A stretch of DNA of 64,000 nt from Cryptomeria japonica (taxonomy: Eukaryota; Streptophyta; Pinopsida; Cupressales; Cupressaceae). Positions 47,881 to 59,734 of this stretch are shown here, piece by piece (the stretch's first letter is position 1; each line of letters starts with the position of its first letter). Below the pieces are notes generated by a model that did no database searches, was not told the origin of the DNA, and was given only the letters and a program-made list of their open reading frames with translations. The position numbers and the translations under genes were made by a program. The DNA lies in NCBI RefSeq assembly GCF_030272615.1, contig NW_026729343.1, positions 29,511-93,510 of the forward strand. The letters run 5' to 3'.

Positions 47881-47952
47881 GTCCCTTTCGTCTAGTGGTT
47901 AGGACATCGTCTTTTCATGTCGAAGACACGGGTTCGATTCCCGTAGGGGATA
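47881..47952 (+). tRNA. trnE: tRNA-Glu (UUC), mitochondrial type
   Basis: This gene makes glutamate tRNA for translation inside the mitochondrion. All four arms can be drawn. The acceptor stem pairs 47881-47887 with 47945-47951. The D-arm pairs 47890-47893 with 47902-47905. The anticodon stem is 47907-47911 with 47919-47923, around loop 47912-47918 carrying TTC at 47914-47916. The T-arm pairs 47928-47932 with 47940-47944, around loop TTCGATT. The discriminator base is A47952 and CCA is not encoded, as expected. From memory the sequence is nearly identical to seed-plant mitochondrial trnE and clearly unlike plastid trnE. Two pairings are imperfect: a U-U opposition inside the anticodon stem (47910 with 47920), and a U-G pair in the D-stem (47893 with 47902) where I recall a C-G pair in other plants. 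Family-1 hairpins lie about 50 bp downstream (48002-48035), and a C/G-rich tract is immediately upstream. No neighbouring gene suggests co-transcription. Confidence 0.96.
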
Positions 47953-49809
47953 TTGTTTCATGGGTCACTAGATCCCAGATAGATGATCTCGCTGCGAGAT
48001 CCATAGAATAGTAGGGGCCATAGAATTCTAGGGGCTTTACTGGAAAACAATTACACCCAATGCAGGGGTGGGAGGGAGGCCCTTTGACTTCCCCCCCACC
48101 CGGATGTTGGGGTGGGGGGGGGGGAAGTTGCAGTCGAGTGCCCTCGATAATCACTAGAATTCCCTCCCCCCCCTTATTAATCTAATAAGTCAATTCTTGA
48201 CTGAAGCCCCATTTGAATTGTAGGGGGCCTCGCGAGCATAGAATAGTAGGGGGCTAGAGTAACTAAAATAGTTCTAGAATCGATGGGAAACTCTAGTTCC
48301 GGATGTTCCTGTGAGTCGAGTGTCGGGCATGATGCAAAGCAGACCCTCTCCTTATAACTTGAGCCCCCCACCCATCCCCACACACGTTTCCCCACACACG
48401 CCATAACTCAACTACTTATCCCCTCGATTCTAGCAGGCATTAATAAGGGGGGGATGGGTAGATAATTCCGAACCCCAGGGACTAGAGTTCTTTTCTACCT
48501 CCCACCCACCCCTGATTCCCTCCCCCCCAATCGAACTAAGATTCAACTATCTATATCCGGGTGGTTGCTTTTGGGAATCATAGTTCCCTTACTCTAGCAG
48601 GCTAATTAATTAGAGGGCCCCTACTATATGGCCCTACTATTCAGCTATAATGGGGGGGGTGGGAGTTCCATTATAGATGAGGGAGGGAATCTTAGTTCCG
48701 GGTGGGTGGGAAGCTATAGTTCCTGCAGGGTGGGAGGAAGGGGGCAATTATTCTGCAGGGTAATTAAGTGTTCATGTGGATATAGGATAAGTCCTCCGCG
48801 TCCCCATAGAATTGTAGGGCCACCCCCCAACGGCACTATTCCACCCACTGCCATTAATCAGCCTGCTAGAGTAAGCGGTTCTCCTAAGTTCCCACCACGG
48901 CCCCTGGCCCCCCCTGGGAGGTAGATTATTGTAGGGGCCCTCATTTCATTAATCAGCCTGCTAGAGTAAGGATGGGTGGGAGAGATAGTTCTCCTAAGTT
49001 CTAGTTGCCCTACTCTTCAACTTAATGGGGGGTGGGGGGGGGGTTGAGAATAATAGTAGTTGCGGGGTGGGCCCATGGGTGGGTAGGGACTCGATAGTTC
49101 CGGGATGGGTGGGTATAGTTCGGAAGAAGTAGTTCGGCACATTTCGACGTCGTCATTGCCACCCGGTCCCAATTCATTTCGATGGGCGGTACAGCACGCA
49201 CCTGTTCTGGCGAGTGAAAGCAGGAATGGGCCCCCGCCCGTAGGGGGCATTCGCCTATAGATAGTAGGGGCAGCTAATCCTACTAGAAGATGCGGGCGCA
49301 TATCTGGTCCAAAAGGAAGGAAGTAGAGTTCAAGCTCCTTTGCCCCCCGGACATTGAAAGGTGGAGTGAAGAATGAGAGGGACGAAGGCGATCGGTTTCT
49401 CCGCAACTCGGGGGGCTCATTTTTTTCCGCCCCTACTATTCTATGGTCACCAACTTTCCATTCCTATGAACACCCGGGCTATTATTTGGAATAATGATGT
49501 TGTGTTGATAAATCAACCACTGCACCTGCCTATTGGTTCTCTTTCTCACCCAACCCGGCGGGGGCATAGCGAGGCAGGGGCATCTGAGCAAGTAGAACCA
49601 CCCGACCAGTCCCAGTGGCAAAGGCAGTTTCCCCCGGATGTACCGAATGTACCGATTGGATTTTCTCTAGTGATACGCACGCCACTGCCCCGATATATAT
49701 AGTTGGGCGTGGCGGTCTCTCGTTCGCTATGCCGCTGCAAGACCTGGGGGGTGTTGGGCACTGGGCATGGCTATCAATATGGACATGCCTTATATGATGG
49801 GTGGGCTTA
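47953..49809. other. Spacer downstream of trnE
   Basis: Family-1 copies start about 50 bp after the tRNA. Long C- and G-tracts (48.09-48.13 and 49.03 kb), family-4 modules and CCCACCC words follow. No gene seen. Confidence 0.65.
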
Positions 49810-49995
49810 GACTGGGACTGGACCTTAGTACGATGAGTTCGGTGTATTAGATAAGTGGGGCTTGATTGGGTGGATGGATTATCACTATGATTCTCACTGG
49901 GTGTTGCACGAGGTGCGTGCTACAGATAGCCATTAGTATGGATGGTACAGATATTGGTACAGGTGTGGATTACTACCATTCCGACTTCAAACCCT
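49810..49995 (+). pseudogene. Weak TGYG-type block
   Basis: The plus strand reads TGTGP followed by a stop near 49.82 kb and SMDGTDIGTGVDYYHSDF at about 49.94-49.99 kb. It is shorter and more interrupted than the neighbouring minus-strand blocks and is oriented opposite to them. Confidence 0.2.
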
Positions 49996-50046
49996 ATTGA
50001 ATCGTAAGGGCTGAGTGGGAATAAGATATATCCAGATCTGGCTGAT

Positions 50047-50523
50047 TCAGCTGCTATTGATGTTCCCACCCTTCGCTCTTGTTGTTTCACCATTTATCAG
50101 CGGTAGTAGCCCCATCCCCTGTGTTAGCATCTGAGCCCGTGATGATATGATAAGCACAAGCATCTCCGAGTGGCCGGTGAGATGGATGAAAGCATGAAAG
50201 TCTCGAATCCCCGGTCGTCGGGCGAGCATCCGGACGGGAGCGAAGCTGGCGCGCGAGAGATGGCACCGGCTAGGCTCCCGTCGATCCACCGGCTTCGGCG
50301 ACTTGACTGGGGAACCTCGACCCGGTCTACTAGCAGATTCTCCATGTGCCGAGATGCGGGTTCGAGATCCAGTTTCATATCCATATCTCGCTCCAGATTC
50401 CTCAGTCGCATACCTATAAGCAGTAGCAGATCCTGTTCCCATTCTTTGTTCCCGCCCGCCTACCACAGTTGGTTGCGCATCCCCCAGATCCCGAGTCCCG
50501 CGGAGGCGGAGCGTCGGAGCCAA
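50047..50523 (-). CDS. Unrecognised 158-aa ORF, Gly/Ala/Thr/Ser/Tyr-rich (TGYG-type block)
   Basis: This is the longest ATG-initiated frame in the window. I do not recognise the protein. The N-terminal third holds a biased segment including GTGSATAYRYATEESGARYG, followed by Arg/Ser/Pro-rich sequence (about residues 50-85), a His/Arg-containing middle, and a short hydrophobic stretch (LVLIISS) before the C-terminus. The biased segment resembles pieces found elsewhere in the window, such as TGYGETAAIGAADYG at 51.25 kb and ATGYGYATADSATDD at 44.27 kb. No signal peptide, catalytic motif or full-length membrane helix is evident. The other strand also has a 118-aa frame here, so length alone is weak evidence for translation. 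It could be a chimeric mitochondrial ORF, a decayed copy of a repetitive gene, or chance in low-complexity DNA. Confidence 0.25.
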   Translation of the reverse strand: MAPTLRLRGTRDLGDAQPTVVGGREQRMGTGSATAYRYATEESGARYGYETGSRTRISAHGESASRPGRGSPVKSPKPVDRREPSRCHLSRASFAPVRMLARRPGIRDFHAFIHLTGHSEMLVLIISSRAQMLTQGMGLLPLINGETTRAKGGNINSS

Positions 50524-50895
50524 TGAACTGAGTTGATGAGCCGAACAACCCGCAACAGCACCATCAGTACTCCAATTGATCCAGTCGATTAAGATCCTGC
50601 GGGGGTAGCCTCATAGTTCTCGTCCGAGCCGTTGAAGCGTGGACGGATTGATCGACGTCAAATAATCTGTTCCAGTTCCTGCCGTCCAGGTCGATCCCAC
50701 TCCCTGCTGTTGAGGTCGATCCGGAGCGGGATGAGCGAGAGACACATGGGCGGCGTAGGCAGAATCATGGGTTGGTACAGAGGCAGTCCGCTACCGGTCC
50801 CAGATCCGAATCCATACCCTACGAAGAATTGAGGAGCAGTTTACCCGGAGTTCGAGGAGTAGTTCACCCGGCATCAGTGACAGTTGGGGTTCCGA

Positions 50896-51303
50896 TTACC
50901 ACCCGGGCCTAGCAGCATCACCACCACCAGTAACGTCCAAGGAAATGGAGTAAGCAACGTTTATCCATCCGCAGCTATTAGTCACGGATAGCTCCAATTG
51001 ATCCAGACGATCAAATGTCATTGGTTCCTTAACCACCAGCACCAGTTCCGGCGGACCAGAGGCGACCGAGAAGCAACCGCGACCGAGAAGCATAGATGGA
51101 TCCAATCCCGCGACTCACTTTTGGGTCATAGGCAGCAGTGGGGGAAATAAAGCAGTCAGGGGTTTCCCCGATATCCCATCCCCGGATGCGCCAGATGCAT
51201 GGACAGGAGCAACCAAGGTGGGAAAGTGTCCCTGCCCGTTCCGTATTCCATAGTCGGCAGCACCAATAGCAGCAGTCTCTCCATAACCAGTGAGTGAACA
51301 CAT
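50896..51303 (-). pseudogene. TGYG-type block with two short ORFs
   Basis: On the minus strand a 62-aa ATG frame (51115-51303) begins MCSLTGYGETAAIGAADYG and continues through Gly/Ala/Ser-rich sequence (GHFPTLVAPVHASGASGDG) to a hydrophobic end. Downstream on the same strand a 69-aa frame (50896-51105) ends in VAYSISLDVTGGGDAARPG. Together with 50047-50523 this is the densest cluster of the family. The plus strand also stays open from about 51012 to 51230, because antisense of GGATCT-type codons reads as Asp-Pro. The two minus-strand frames may be pieces of one formerly longer frame. Function is unknown, and no conserved domain is visible. Confidence 0.3.
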
Positions 51304-54300
51304 CCTCCCGGAAGGGAGCTAGTTGGAGTTCGGGATTGAGTTTCCCGGAACCAGGAGCAGAGGTTCAGCCGTGTCCCCGTTCCCCCACAACCATAATAGA
51401 TTGGAGCGAATATATAGATAGAAGATTGGAGTGGACCCGGTTTCTCCTCCGTTATTCTAGCGTCATTCTAGCGGGCGTACATTAATTGACTGATTAATTA
51501 AGGGTGGGAGGCTCTATTACCCCCACCCAACCCTACATAGCTCTATATCCGGGTGTTCATAGGGAATCATAGGGTTCCCCGGGGGGGAGGGAATCGTCAG
51601 TTCGTTGGTGGGAGGCCCGCCCGGGTGGGGGGTTATATTGCGGCAGAGAAAGATCGATTCATGTCGAGGGAGGAAGGTTGGGTGAGAGGTCATCACGTAC
51701 TTGCGTTCTCGCTAGTTCTTCAGGTAATTGATCCGTGATACCTTTGACTTCCCCCACCCCTATCAAGAACCATCTCTCCATTCCGCTGGTTCAGGGGTCA
51801 GGGATCATGGTCCATTCGATCATTCCCCCTGAAGACCCGCCTACTCCTGCCAGTCATCCAACCTTTATTGGTGGTTTCGCGTGGTACTAGCCAGTCGAGA
51901 ATAAAGGATAAAGGGCCTACGGGGTCGGGGCTATTGATTCTCTTTACTGACCCGTTCCGTAGTCATCTTATATCCGTAGCGGGTCCAAACCCTACCTTTT
52001 ATCTGTCCCCACCCCTACCCTTCATCTGTCCCTAACCCTCGGAGATCTCCCAACTACCCCATAGAATAGTAGGGGCCCACCCAACTATATCTTCCCACCC
52101 ATCCCCTTACCCATCCCTGCCTTTCTCCATTGACTGCTAGGGGCGAGAGCCGACCCATCTCCTACTAAGAGCCTTTCTCTATTGACCGCTAGTGGTAGGT
52201 AGGGGGTGGTTCCTACCACCTTTCTCTATCTCCGACCTATTAATTGAGTCGGTTCCTACCCCCTTGCCTAAGGGATTATCTATCCCCTGCCTTTCATCCA
52301 TCTCTTCACTCCTCCGGTCGAGGTCTATCTCCCCTGCCTCTATCTATTGACTGACCCGGCCCATATAAATACCCATGCAGGGTGGGTGGGAGGAGATAGA
52401 TCCGGTTGGTTTCCCTCTATCTCGTCCGTCCGGCTCCTCTATCTGTGATTCCGGCCAACAATGATAGATAGGGCGGTCTCCATGGTTGGTGTGGGGGTCG
52501 TTAATTCAGTAGTTTGCTCGTTCCGTCACGTCTCCTACTTATATCTATCCGTTGCCTACCGCTTTCTCCCGCCGGTCAGGGGGAGCTACGGATGCACTAT
52601 CCATATTGGTGGGAAATGCCCGGGATGGGAGGGGAGAAAGGAAGGAAAGGTGGGTAGCCTCTCCGTACTATAGTTCCCCCCCACAACTCGACATTCGGGG
52701 GGGAGGGAAACTCACCACTATAGTTCCGGTCCGTAGGGCCTACTCCATATAATTGTAGGGCGCCCATAGAATTTGAGGGCTTGACTGAAACCCCCATAGA
52801 ATTGTAGGGGGCCCTTTTTGAGAATAGTAGGGGGCTAGAATCGCGCTAGAAGGAGGTAGCTCGATTGTAGGGGGCTTGATTGAAAGCGAATAGTAGGGGG
52901 GAGGTAGCTCGATTGTAGGGGGCAGTCAAGCCCTACAATATGGAGTGGGAGTTCCATAGTCAAGTTCCGCCACCCACTAGATTAATCAGCCTGCTAGAAT
53001 AAGCATAGGCAACAAACTGGGCTACTTTCAATCTTTCGGAGGAGATAGTTATAGAATTGAGAGAAGTTTACTTTAAGAAAGATTGATTGAAGCATGTTAC
53101 GTATAGACTCGAGAAAGAGCCCTATAGTAGAATTCTCGAGTCCCCCCCACCCTGATTATAGACGTAACATCTTCTCTAAAAGCAAGCTCTGTAATCGCCC
53201 GGGCAAACGCTTTCGAACGAACTTCTAGTATAGTTGGGGCATGTTACGTCTAGAATAGAATCTGGGTGGGGGGGCCCCTACAATTCTATGGTAGCTGTCA
53301 CTCTTCTGGCTCGAGATAAAAAAAAGTGAAAGAAAGATTGTGCCGGATTGCATCCCGCGCATATTAATTATTGGTATCCCGATCGCACTAGGGAGAATGG
53401 GCAACTATATATAGTTGACATTCGTCGCCGGGTTTCGTTCTGAGCTTTTGATACCGTTGATGCGGATTTTGAGGAGGCTCGAAACTGAGTATTTCGTACA
53501 CGAGGCCAGGCCAAGTATCATTCGAAGCTTCAGAAAAAAATGCTGAGATATTGGGGGGCCCTTATGGTGGTATTTCGTGCACATTCCGACTCTGCAAATA
53601 GATTCTCAAGCCTCTCGATTTCTTTAGGGCTACTTTCTCAAATGATAATGAAATAAAGGGAGGACCTGGCAAATCACATGTTCAGCTATCTTTAGATAGA
53701 AATGGAGCTAGCTTTTGAACATGTTAAAACCCCCCCCCCTACCATCTATAGGCAAGAATAATCGACCAATTTCAACAGCCCCGGGTTCGGAATAATTGAT
53801 CGATTCAATGATCAGATAGTTGACGAAGGGCTCTTTCGCATATATCTTCTTCCCAAAGGTCTTCTGGGGCATCGATCGCACGATTCGATCCAAGTTTCCC
53901 GAGGGTTCCTTCATATAGTAGGAGTGATAGGATGGATAGGGGAAAACTCGACCAGACCCACCTAGAAACCAACCTGGAATGGAACGACTCGCTTAGTTAG
54001 TTCTGCACGTTCCCCTACTATAGATGCGGGGTGCCGGGGTGGGAGATGGGCTGAAACTGATCGATCTGCACCTGGGAGGGATTAATGTGGCTTGTGATGC
54101 CGAGCTCAGGTTTAGGAACTATCGTTAGCTCGCTCTGTTGGATCCTTAGTCGATTTCTCTCCCGCAAGCAGAACCCTTAGAAAGTTATCGCTATATGAGG
54201 TGTGATGTCGATTCGTGCTCATGTCCGAATGTCGTCTATTTTGAGAAGTGGAGAGATAAACAAATCCTGTAGCACCCGCAACTGTCAGGAATAGAAATCC

Positions 54301-55124
54301 TGTAGCACCTGAAACCTATCTATCAATCCTTACGTGCGCCTTTCGTATCTTTAGGCAAATCCAACACAGATAGGTAGATAGGGCTTTCCGGTACTTACCC
54401 ATATAATCATTCATTCCGGTTAGAAGGGGAAGACATGACAAAGCCCATCCCCCGGAAGCCTGTCACGGCGTACCTCTATCCGTTCAGTCCCATTCCAATG
54501 CATGACTCATTGAACGAAGTGCCCCTCTGCCTCCCACCCACCCCAACAAAAATAGGTAGGGCCCCCATGCACACCCTGCCTAAATAAACAATAGGCACTC
54601 GACTGCTAACTGAGCAACCTCTCCCCACCCACCCCGAAGCCCTTCAACAATAGAATAGTAATCTGGGTGGGCCCCTACAATTCTATGGCCCTACAATCGA
54701 GCTACCTCTTAATTAATCAGCGCAGAGCCCTACTATTCTAAGGGGGCCCCAGCCGGGCGAGAGCAGCCCTCCCCCCTACTATGTCGAAGGGCCCCCGGCT
54801 GGGGCGTACATTAATGGCAGAGGTAGCTCGATTGTAGGGGGCACTCGATAGTTGCTAGAATCGCCCCGCTATAATAAGGAATTCTAGTCGGTATATTAAT
54901 TATTGTTCCGGAGATCGATAGATAGGCTTTAACGACGGCCCAGGAGTTGGGGGCGATGCAGCATTTAAAGCTGGAGTTTGATTCCTAGCGGATCTGATCT
55001 GAAGTGCCCTTTTGAAAACATCATTGTTGGGGATTCAATCAGAGCCGGGGAAGAAAGAAAGAAAGCTCATAGTTGGATCCGGCTTTAACTGCCCTTGTTT
55101 TGATTCATAGTTTCTATTCCACAT

Positions 55125-55168
55125 GCCCTCGACATTATATACGAGTCGAGCCATATAATGTCGAGGGC
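55125..55168. repeat. Perfect 16-bp inverted repeat (hairpin)
   Basis: Arms 55125-55140 and 55153-55168 pair perfectly (GCCCTCGACATTATAT with its complement) around a 12-nt spacer. The arm contains the CCCTCGACATT variant of family 1, so this looks like two family members fused head to head. Confidence 0.9.
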
Positions 55169-55526
55169 CCGGTAGCGAAAGGAGAGGATTTCCATCATCC
55201 ATTTCCCTGGTCATCATTCCTTAGGGATATAAGCCCGTATCTTATATAAGACGTAATATGTTCCGTGATGGCTGGCAATGTTCCATAGCACGAGTTGACC
55301 AACTGGGTGCAAACAAACAGGATCAGAACCAACAGAGCAAACAGCAATCGCTAGCGGAACCGAGACGGAAGCATACAATAATAGTGCCAGAGGGCCCAGC
55401 ACTCGACTGCAACAATAGTAGCCGGGGCTCTCCTAACCCACCCTCGGGAATCGAATAGAAACTGTGAAGACTGCCTCTGTCGGGCGGGCTTTGCCCTTCT
55501 TTATGGTTCATTCATCCCAAGGCCTT

Positions 55527-55557
55527 GAAACACCCGATCCTCCATTCCGACGATGTG
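55527..55557 (+). pseudogene. Possible 5S rRNA core fragment
   Basis: About 30 nt resemble the internal region of plant mitochondrial 5S rRNA as I remember it: GAAACACCCGATC followed, after a two-base insertion, by CCATTCCGAC and a GATGTG end. Neither the 5' start (AAACCGGGCACTA type) nor the 3' half is visible around it. If real, it is a dead fragment. Chance similarity cannot be excluded. Confidence 0.22.
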
Positions 55558-58500
55558 CCGCTGCTGAACAAACAAGACCGATTGCCAGCTTATGGGAATG
55601 GAATAAAGGGCCTCCCTCCGCCCCTTAACCTTTCAATGCTCCATTGCTCCCTCTCCTGCCCGGTAAGGACGTCGTCATTTGCTCGAGTGGATCGAATCTA
55701 CCCATCTCCGGCTCCTGCTTCCAAACATCCAAATCCTATCAATGATAATAAGTAGATAATAAAAGAGTCCCCCTTGCCGACTACCTATAGAATGGTAGGG
55801 GCCCACCCAACCCTTCCGGCGCTTTGGCTCGGAAATGTCTGTCTGTCGGTCGGATGCACCTTCCTTCGTTGGCAACTAGAATCCCCACCCAACCCGGGCC
55901 CCGCCCCTACAATTCGGCTGGGGGTAGGGGCTTGCTAGAATAATATGAAAAAGGGCGACATAGTAGGGGGCTAGCCCTTTAGAATGGTAGGGGGCTCGCC
56001 CGCCCAATTCTATGGATTAATTAACTTACTCTAAATTGCAGGCAGGGAGGGAATAGCCCTACTATTCTATGGGGGTGGAGGTATCTCGAATTGATTGGGG
56101 TGGGCCCCTACTATTCTATGGCAGGAGGAGAGGTATAGTGGGGGTAACCATCCCTATTCCACATGAATTATAAGCCGGCTGGTCCAACATAGAAAAGATA
56201 GGGCGGATTGACAGTTTGCTGCTTTAGCTGAAGTAGGAGCCCTATTCACCGACAAGGCCAGTGATTATGTCATTCCTCGGCAGCCCCGGCCCCTTATAAC
56301 TGAACTATTGGATGTGCGAGCCCTATTATTAGATTATTCCCCGCCTTTATTTATCGAACTGATTCCTAGGCCTAGCTATAGATTGATAGGTACGACATTG
56401 ATAGGTACGACCCGACCACGGAGAAAGGAGCCAGCCCCGCCCCTACTTGGGCGCGAGTTAGGTTTGGTGAGTGAGGATGGATAAGAGAAACCAGCACTGC
56501 TGATGGGCAGGATTAAACTGAGAGAACTGGATCGGGCCCGGGTGCACAAATAATGAGGGCCCTATAGATAGTAGGGGTCACTGGTTCGGTTGTTGAGAAA
56601 GTTGCATTCGATTAGATACGTAATATGACTGACTTAACCGAATTGATGGATGTCCGATGCTGGATCGATGCGGGCGGATGCATGCATCGGTGCGACGGAT
56701 GCCTGATGGTTTACTCTTCAAGGGCAGTTCATCGGGAACCAGTTTAATGAGGGGTCGACCCCGGATAGCTTAATCGGGTGGGCCCCTACGGGTAGCGGGC
56801 TGATTAATTGACGAATTCGCGGTTGGAATTTAGGAACTTAGGTGGATATAGTTTAGATGGATGTCCGATTGACTGCAATTACTGAAGCGATAACGCTGCG
56901 ACTACTCCTCCCATATTCGACGCTTTAGTTCTTATCCTCTTCCTATCGGAGTGCTTCAAGGTTAATAATGGTGCAACAGACCTGGAATTCGATATGCATA
57001 AACAATGGTTGGGGGAGGGATGTTACGTATAATACAGACTTTTGAAACCCGCTCTATCTTTCAATCGCATCCCTACTATATCTCCCCATCCAGAGGAGAG
57101 AGTTGCGTAACATGCCGAATTCTACCCTTACCGGAACGAACTGACAATTTCCTCCCTCCCAATCGCCCATCGCGTCACCCCCCCCTACTATTTGAAGGGC
57201 CTCCCACCCCCCTACCATTCTATAGGCTAGCAAGCTGATTCCATCAAAATTGGGCGGGGCTCCCACCCAGGAATAGTAGCGCCCTTAATTAATCATCGAT
57301 AGTTCTAGAATCGACATCGAATCGGGATTTTCTAGAGTCAACCTGCCCTCACCTTCATTTCATTCAGATGAGGGTTTCCCTCGATAGTTGCTAGAATCGA
57401 GCAATCGAATCGGGATTCTATAGAGTTGCGCCCGCTATAATAAGTGCTAGAATCGAGAACTATAGTTTCCCGATGAACCAACCTTATTCTAGCGTCATTC
57501 TAGCCCCCCCCCCAATAATAATTCTATAGTTCTATGGTTCTAAAGGGCTAGCCCCCAATTCTATGCTAAAGGGCGAGACTAGCAGGCGTCATTAATTAAG
57601 CGTATTCTAGCGTCATTCTAGCCGGGGCCAGCCGCCCCCCGGGAGGTATATTATCGTAGGGGCCCACCCAACCCAATCTCTAGCCTCCCACAAATGGCAT
57701 CTACCCAACCCCACACTAATTAATCAGCCCGCTAGAATAACTTGCTAGAATAAGCAAGGGGGGTTATTAATTAGTTCATTAATCAGCTTGCTAGCTCGTA
57801 GGGGGCCCTTAATGGCATTAGCCCGCTAGAATAGGGGGGTATAGTTATGAGCGTATTAATGAACTGATTAATGAACGCATTAATGAACTGATTCGAGAAA
57901 GGCAGGCGTATTAATGAACTGATTAATGAACTATTCTAGCGGGCTACTCGCATGAACTGCAGTCAAGACTCGATTCTAGCAGGTTTATTAATGACAGAAT
58001 TCTAAAACGTTGGAATGAGAGGTTTTTGATACGGGGCACGAAATACTCTTCATCTCCACCCGAACCCACCTCCCTCTCTTCTTCCCGAATGGCGGATAGG
58101 AACTCCACTCCTCATGGATTAGGGATAAGCTTCTTATTAATCAGCCTGCTAGCCCTACTATTCTAAGGGGGCCCCTACAATTCTATGGCCCTACTATTCT
58201 AATGGGGTTTGTTCCCACCTATTGGATTAGGGAGGGAGGGGATGTCTATAGAAGAGCAGTCGATTTCTTATAGGAGTAAAAGGTAGTGACTCAGTAGAGG
58301 GAAAGGAATGTCGGATAATGGGAGATATGAGTTTGGTTGGTTGGGATCAAAGGCATAGGCAGTGAGAGATCAAAGGCATGGATCAAGGGCATAGAACATC
58401 CATCACATCAGAGTTTTTTGCAGGAACATCCATCATATCAGAGGCATAGGCAGTTGGTTGAGCCGATAGCCATTTATCGGTAGGGGGCAGTTGATCCACT

Positions 58501-58904
58501 TCTCGTTCCCACATCGTTCCATTCCGAGCGGCTAGTCAACCCGACTGATCCCAGCATCCGAGCAATCGACATGGTTAGTCAGCCCGACTGATCCCTCCCC
58601 ACTATAGGGCCCCTCTCTCTCCCGCCCACCCTACATAATGATCGGAAGGCAGGAGAGCGGGGACCGCGGAAGGGAAGGGAGAAATATTCAAATAGCCTTC
58701 GGCGATGAAGAAAAGCCGAGTTGTTAAGACGTCTATAGATAGTCCTTTATTCAAGTAAGTAGTGGTGCATAGGATCTCAAAAGAAGCCTTTCTAGTTACC
58801 GGAAGCGGCAGGCCTAGAATTCTTAATTGTATAAATAGTGCCGGGAAGGGGAGGAAATGAAAGCTTTGATTGCGGAGGATAGTAATCCGAGGGGATTGAA
58901 CATG

Positions 58905-59155
58905 GGCGAATGATCCACCTTCTGATCCTTCCAAACCACCCGCTAATGGAGAAGCAAGCAATCCATCCCCTAGTTCCATATCCACCACCATCACCTAATC
59001 CAGTTATTGTTGATCCGAAAGCTCATCCGAATTCATTAATGGAGGGTTCTTCAGCCACCTCTCCATTTCTGGCCCTCCGATCCCACTACTGCTGCTTCTC
59101 CTGTTACGCCTAGTTACGCCTATCTCCCCACTCCGCCTATTGCCATGGTAGGGCG
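58905..59155. pseudogene. TGYG-type block with both orientations
   Basis: The minus strand over 58920-59000 reads LGDGGGYGTRG, while the plus strand over 59083-59148 reads TAASPVTPSYAYLPTPPIAM. The plus-strand part resembles 37.3 kb and 44.45 kb. The plus-strand antisense of the first part is Pro/Asn/Asp-rich (PYPPPSPNPVIVDP). Two pieces in opposite orientation therefore abut here. Confidence 0.25.
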
Positions 59156-59734
59156 ATTGATTGCTAATCCAAGAATGCTCTCCCATGTCCACCATACCTC
59201 GTTCTGTACCAAATACACGTAGTCCTTCCAGACAAGCCTTCTAGATGGTGGGATTAGATGCCTTACTTCTCGATCGGTTATGGTGAATGAGCCGTGGTAG
59301 AAATGAAGTCCTAATCCGCATGCAGAGGAGATAATTCGGGGTGTGCATTCATAGGGAACTATAGTTCCGGTTTGGGATAGAAAGAAGAGATGGGCGAGAA
59401 AGAAGCTGGGATCGGATACAGCTACTTCAAGGATAGCGGTGGATGGATCAGAGGATGGATTCCGTTCATCAGCTTCTGCTTCTCATTCCCACAACTATAT
59501 CTTCCCCCCCCCACCCGGAACTTTACAACTATATACCGATTACCTATAGAATAGTAGGGGCGGGCGAGAAACCTGCTAGAATCCCCCATAGAATTGTAGG
59601 GGAGCAGTTCATTAATACGCCTGTGAATTAATACGGCAGATTAATCAGTGCCCTACTGTTCTAAGGATTAACCTGCTAGCCCTTCGGGGGCTACTTGAAG
59701 TGAATTAATGACGCTTGCTAGCCCTTTAGAATGG

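Larger units (their letters stand above)
51481..58900. other. Gene-free spacer, hairpin density rising
   Basis: 51.5-53.3 kb is hairpin-rich. 53.3-54.5 and 54.9-55.8 kb are ordinary-looking, containing a short direct repeat (AAATCCTGTAGCACC at about 54.26 and 54.30 kb) and the possible 5S fragment. 55.8-58.25 kb is hairpin-rich, with families 1 and 4 interleaved. 58.25-58.9 kb is ordinary-looking and unassigned. Confidence 0.6.

Noticed and set aside
50130-50220. tRNA-Ser-like text (CCGAGTGGCC... then CTCGAATCCCC)
   Set aside because: No acceptor stem pairs and no consistent anticodon arm could be drawn.
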